Notes under the pieces: model-generated
The model's database searches: none
Seen by the model: only the letters and a program-made list of their open reading frames with translations
What the model was told of the DNA's origin: nothing
Origin: an uncultured Ignavibacteriota bacterium
GTDB lineage: Bacteria; Bacteroidota; Ignavibacteria; Tepidaquicellales; Tepidaquicellaceae
Direction: 5' to 3'
Assembly (NCBI GenBank): GCA_937959065.1
Contig: CALGOI010000312.1
Coordinates: 1-17,182, forward strand
DNA: 17,182 nt
In this document: positions 13,729-17,182 of the stretch, one piece after another
Layout: the number at the start of each line of letters is the position of its first letter
Numbering within the stretch: the stretch's first letter is position 1
Position numbers and translations under genes: made by a program

Positions 13729-15106
13729 ATAAATTATCAACACTCCAAGTTCCTCTCACCTTTAGATTTCTTGAGTATACTATAAACCTCTCCGAAGGCT
13801 TAAATGGATTTATTGAACCTCTAAAAAATTCTCCGTCATTATTTTCGTCAATAAATGCAAAAACTGTGTACTCGCCTTCAGCTACATTTGCAAAATTAAA
13901 TGCCACATCCCCTTCCATCTTTTTAGAATAATAAACGAACTTATTATTATTCTTGTATAATCTAACATAAACAGATGCCTCAGGAAAAATTACATTTTGA
14001 ACACTTCCTGAAACTTTACCTGTGCTGCTCTCTTCTATAACCGAAAATTTTAACGAATATAGGTATCGCAATGATGTACTCAATAAATTTATTTCTGCTA
14101 TTAGATTTGACCCAAATCTAAATCTGTTCACAGGAAATACCTCTAGCAAGGAATCATTAATCCAGTTAAGTACAGGCTGGTAAATTTCACCGGATGAAGT
14201 ATCTCGTATTGAGAAATTGTTGGTTATTGTTTGTCTGCTTAATTCATTGTTTTTGAAATAATAATAAAAAGTATAATCGGGAATAATCTCTTTTGCATTA
14301 TTCTTTACTGATGAATATATATAACCCATTGTATCAGCAGATAATAAACTGTAAAAATCACTGCTTCCAATCTCTACACCAAAACTCTCCGCAAGGAAAT
14401 CCAGTCCTGTAACAGGAGAAGTTTGACTTATCTCTGCGTCACCGTTTGAAATATATGACTCTTCAAAGTTCTCATCCAAAAGCAGATTTCTGTCTTCATC
14501 TCTTAATGCTACAACTCTAAATAATCCATCCGGAAGATTCAAGAATTTGTAACTTCCCTCTTCATCGACCTGGGTTATAAAATCCGCTTCGTCGGTCTCC
14601 GGATCTATTGTATTATTAGCAGATGTCAAACGGTATGCCAAAATTACTATACCGGTATAATCTTCAGAATATACTTTTCCAGATAACTGTCCTTTATCAA
14701 TTTGGGGGCCGGTGGAAATTGCAAATTGAATTGGCTGGTTTAATTTATTACCCCTGCGAACATCCTTTAACTCTTTTCCAATATAAAATGTGAATGTTTT
14801 GTTTTTCTCAAGTCCATCCGGGAAGTATATCTCAACACTCGTACCGCTGTAATTTATTTCATATTCAGATTTTGGTTTCGGAGATATAAACAAAGCATCA
14901 ATAAAACTTCTCCTATCTATGTATTCGTCAAACTCGATTATAATTGATTTACCGCTAAAATTAGTACTGTTTGGTTTAGGGGTTATCTGGACCACTCCAG
15001 GCGGGGTCAGGTCTTCGTCACCGCCTGGTGGGGGTAATTCATTTGCGCAGGAATATAACTGCAGCGAAATAACAAATAGCAAAAGGTGTATTAATTTTTT
15101 TACCAA
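13715..15106 (-). CDS. Ig-like (Big_5/SbsA-type) lipoprotein
   Basis: The start is TTG at 15106, because the next in-frame codon but one upstream is a stop and the product then has a perfect lipoprotein signal (VKKLIHLLLFVISLQLYSCA, Cys20). It continues with ELPPPGGDEDLTPPGVVQ and NSTNFSGKSIIIEFDEYID, the entry to a Big_5/SbsA Ig-like domain (about 34-130) common in Bacteroidota lipoproteins. A second beta-rich region (about 138-240) includes GSYKFLNLPDGLFRVVALRD and resembles carboxypeptidase-regulatory or SdrD-type B domains. A similar repeat closes the protein (about 365-463, EGEYTVFAFIDENNDGEF). Two Asp-rich loops, DEDRNLLLDEN and DENNDGEF, could bind calcium. Such proteins sit on the periplasmic or outer side of the envelope. 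No enzyme motif is visible and the function is unknown. The gene begins 14 bases after the histidine kinase, so they are probably co-transcribed. Confidence 0.88.
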   Translation of the reverse strand: MVKKLIHLLLFVISLQLYSCANELPPPGGDEDLTPPGVVQITPKPNSTNFSGKSIIIEFDEYIDRRSFIDALFISPKPKSEYEINYSGTSVEIYFPDGLEKNKTFTFYIGKELKDVRRGNKLNQPIQFAISTGPQIDKGQLSGKVYSEDYTGIVILAYRLTSANNTIDPETDEADFITQVDEEGSYKFLNLPDGLFRVVALRDEDRNLLLDENFEESYISNGDAEISQTSPVTGLDFLAESFGVEIGSSDFYSLLSADTMGYIYSSVKNNAKEIIPDYTFYYYFKNNELSRQTITNNFSIRDTSSGEIYQPVLNWINDSLLEVFPVNRFRFGSNLIAEINLLSTSLRYLYSLKFSVIEESSTGKVSGSVQNVIFPEASVYVRLYKNNNKFVYYSKKMEGDVAFNFANVAEGEYTVFAFIDENNDGEFFRGSINPFKPSERFIVYSRNLKVRGTWSVDNLFIRF

Positions 15107-15120
15107 GAATTATCCGCTGT

Positions 15121-17182
15121 TTATTTTTTTATAATATTAAATCTTAACGTAACCTTTGTTCCTTTTCCGGATTCGCTCGAGTAATTTATTTTTGCTTTCA
15201 TATCATCAAGCGATTTCTTTGAAATGGCCAGTCCCAATCCCATACCCGATGATTTTGTCGAAAAATTTGGTTCAAATAAATTTTCTATAACGTCTTTTTC
15301 CATTCCTATGCCTGTGTCAGTTATTTCAAAATATACATGATTCTTTTTTTGATAAGAAATCACTTCAATCATTCCATCCCCTTCAATTGCCTGAACAGAA
15401 TTTTTTATCAGGTTCTGGAATACGCGGTTCATCTCCTCTCTGTCGGCTAATACAGGCATAATACTCTCATCTAGATTTGTATTAAATTTAATATTAGGAT
15501 GATTGGCGTATAAAGAAATTACTTCCTTCATTGTTGCATTAAGATTCAACGCTTCATAATTTCTTTTTGGAAGTTTGGCAAAATTCGAAAACTCCGTTGC
15601 AATTCTGTTCAGTTTATCTATCTCATTAGAGATAAGCTCGTTGGTTTTTTCAAGCACCTCCGGAAATTCCGCTTTCCCGTTTTCCTTGTAAATATTAACC
15701 AAGTGTTGAATGGATAGTTTCATCGGAGTTAGAGGATTCTTTATCTCGTGCGCTACGCGCCGTGCTATATCTCTCCATGCAGCCTCTCTCTCTGCTTTTT
15801 TAAGTTCTCTCTTGGATTTCTCAAGCTCCTTTGTCATGTTGTTAAAGGATTCCACTAATCCTTGTAATTCATCTTTTGATGATACTCTTAACTGAACGTT
15901 ACTTTGCCCTTTAGATAACTTATCAGTTGCTCTTTTAAGCTCAAGAATTGGTTTGGAAATTTTTTCCGTTTGTATACTTACAATTATAAGTGAAATAATT
16001 ATGACAATAAAATATATCCCGAATATAAAAGTTAATCTCTCAGTCAGCTCTACATTGATCTCATTTTGTCTTTATACCAGCTGCGACGACAACATGCCAA
16101 CTATATTATTCTTTGGATCTTTATATGGTTTATATGCTACGAGGTAGGAAAAACTTCCCTGGTTCTGCGTTTTAAGGAAAAGATCTTTGTTAAGGTAATT
16201 TATATTATAATTCGCTTCTGCGTCCGACCTTGTATCCAGCAGATCAGATTTATATAGCTCTTCATTCGTAGTTGATATTAATTTATTCTTTACATATAAG
16301 TTAAAATTTTTGTCTGTTCTTGATATACTCCCCTTTAAAAAATCCCTTTGAATAATACTTAAACTATCAGGATCTGAAATATCTTCATTCACTAACTGTT
16401 TCCCTTTCAAACTCTCTGATAGAATATTCAGATCGGATATTATCTGGTTCTGAAGATTAGCATCATTCTTTGTAATAATAAATCCTCTGGTATAAATGGC
16501 CAGTAAAATAATTGGTATAACCGAGACCAGGAAAAAGGAAAAGAATAACTTCTCTCGGAAGTTCAGTCTGAACTTTCTGTGTGTATAGATATAATATATC
16601 GCGAAAACTGCATACAATACAAGATATACAAATACTGCAAATATTATAAATTTCAAATAATAAAATGCAGTTATTCTAAAATCATCACGCTTTAGTGATA
16701 TGGAATATATTCTTTCATATATCCCCTCTTCAGTCTCACCCGGATCAGATAATATATAGTAAGAACGGTACTTTTCATTACCGAAATTCTCAATCCTCCA
16801 CTCAGACTTTTTATCACTGTTTTTTATGTATTCCTTAAATATCTCCAGTGAATTCAAACCGCTAATCGCAAGGTCCTTATTTGTTGTACTTGCAACTCTG
16901 CCATTTATATATTCTGTAAAAACCGGACGTGAGATTATCTTATCCAGAAGATTATCTTTAGTATAGTTTTTGAATATTTCCAGTGAGGATTGAAGTAAAA
17001 AATTGCGAGACTCATAACTTATACCTATAACAATATAACCAAGCAACCTGGCAAACTGTGTATTTTTTAGATCCAGCTTTTGTATCGGAGCAATCCCGGC
17101 ATAAAATTTACCCTCCGAGTTTTTTACTATTGTTATATCATTCGAAATAAATGGAAGGTCTTCATTTTCTCCAAAAGTCTTC
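15121..17182 (-). pseudogene. NtrY-like sensor histidine kinase, cut by window edge and interrupted by an in-frame TAA
   Basis: One reading frame runs from the window edge to 15121, broken only by a TAA at 16074-16072. Before the stop lie a sensor region, two membrane helices (FIIFAVFVYLVLYAVFAIYY and KLFFSFFLVSVIPIILLAIY) and a second extracytoplasmic domain ending VAYKPYKDPKNNIVGMLSSQ. After the stop the frame goes on, without shift, with RQNEINVELTERLTFIFGIY (next membrane helix, about 15976-16035), a HAMP linker (KPILELKRATDKL) and a coiled coil. The H-box VAHEIKNPLTPMKLSIQ follows, with its histidine at 15750-15748. The ATP-binding domain has N-box NLIKNSVQAI, DTGIGM and GMGLGLAISKK. The 'HEIKNPLTPMKLS' box and the multi-helix sensor resemble NtrY kinases. 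The response regulator is not in the window. A GTG at 15855 could restart a soluble kinase core, but this is unproven. The break may be a real nonsense mutation or a base error. Confidence 0.83.

Noticed and set aside
8917..16074. TAA reassigned to an amino acid in this genome
   Set aside because: purF, the PHP gene, hpf, hprK, the binding-protein gene, the second permease, the bamA-like gene, holB and the lipoprotein gene all end naturally at TAA, so global reassignment does not fit.
1..17182. Mobile element, defence system, CRISPR array or prophage
   Set aside because: No transposase, integrase, nuclease, reverse transcriptase, regularly spaced repeats or phage structural gene is present. 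The genes are housekeeping, transport and envelope functions.

Overview
The window is AT-rich DNA, with a GC content of roughly one third by eye, from a Gram-negative bacterium of the Bacteroidota/Ignavibacteriota (FCB) group. Four things point there: a DUF2795 protein ending in the acidic pattern common in that group, a 'PPGGDEDLTPP' Ig-like lipoprotein, an Omp85/BamA-type outer-membrane protein, and promoters with a TAnnTTTG-like -7 element. Most genes lack a Shine-Dalgarno sequence, and several start with TTG or GTG. The lineage call is inference, because there is no rRNA or other marker gene in the window. I see no tRNA, rRNA, CRISPR array, insertion sequence or prophage gene. No gene-free stretch exceeds about 210 bases.

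Region A (1-4597, all minus strand) reads as one operon: a DUF2085 membrane protein, an unassigned membrane protein, a DUF2752 membrane protein, a PHP-domain metallohydrolase, purF, and the start of an aminopeptidase P gene cut by the window edge. Neighbouring genes overlap or are 4-22 bases apart. The first three genes form a small module of integral membrane proteins, each with paired cysteines, and have no known function.

Region B (about 4720-10203, plus strand) starts from a divergent intergenic region with a candidate promoter. It encodes a ribosome hibernation factor, HPr kinase/phosphorylase, and a peptide-type ABC importer (lipoprotein binding protein plus two permeases) without its ATPases. 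The first permease is broken by an in-frame TAA.

Region C (10212-10602, plus strand) is a self-contained unit with a near-consensus promoter, a short leader, the only strong ribosome binding site in the window, a 75-residue DUF2795 protein and a clean intrinsic terminator.

Region D (10616-13728, plus strand) holds a BamA/TamA-like outer-membrane assembly protein overlapping by one base with holB, the delta' clamp-loader subunit of DNA polymerase III. Region E (13715-17182, minus strand) converges on it. It holds an NtrY-like sensor histidine kinase, cut by the window edge and also interrupted by an in-frame TAA, followed by an Ig-like lipoprotein gene.

Most genes are housekeeping. The points that most deserve a second look are the two single in-frame TAA codons inside otherwise intact, conserved genes (8917 and 16072), the three-gene cysteine-bearing membrane module, the DUF2795 expression unit, and the terminator that sits directly in front of bamA.
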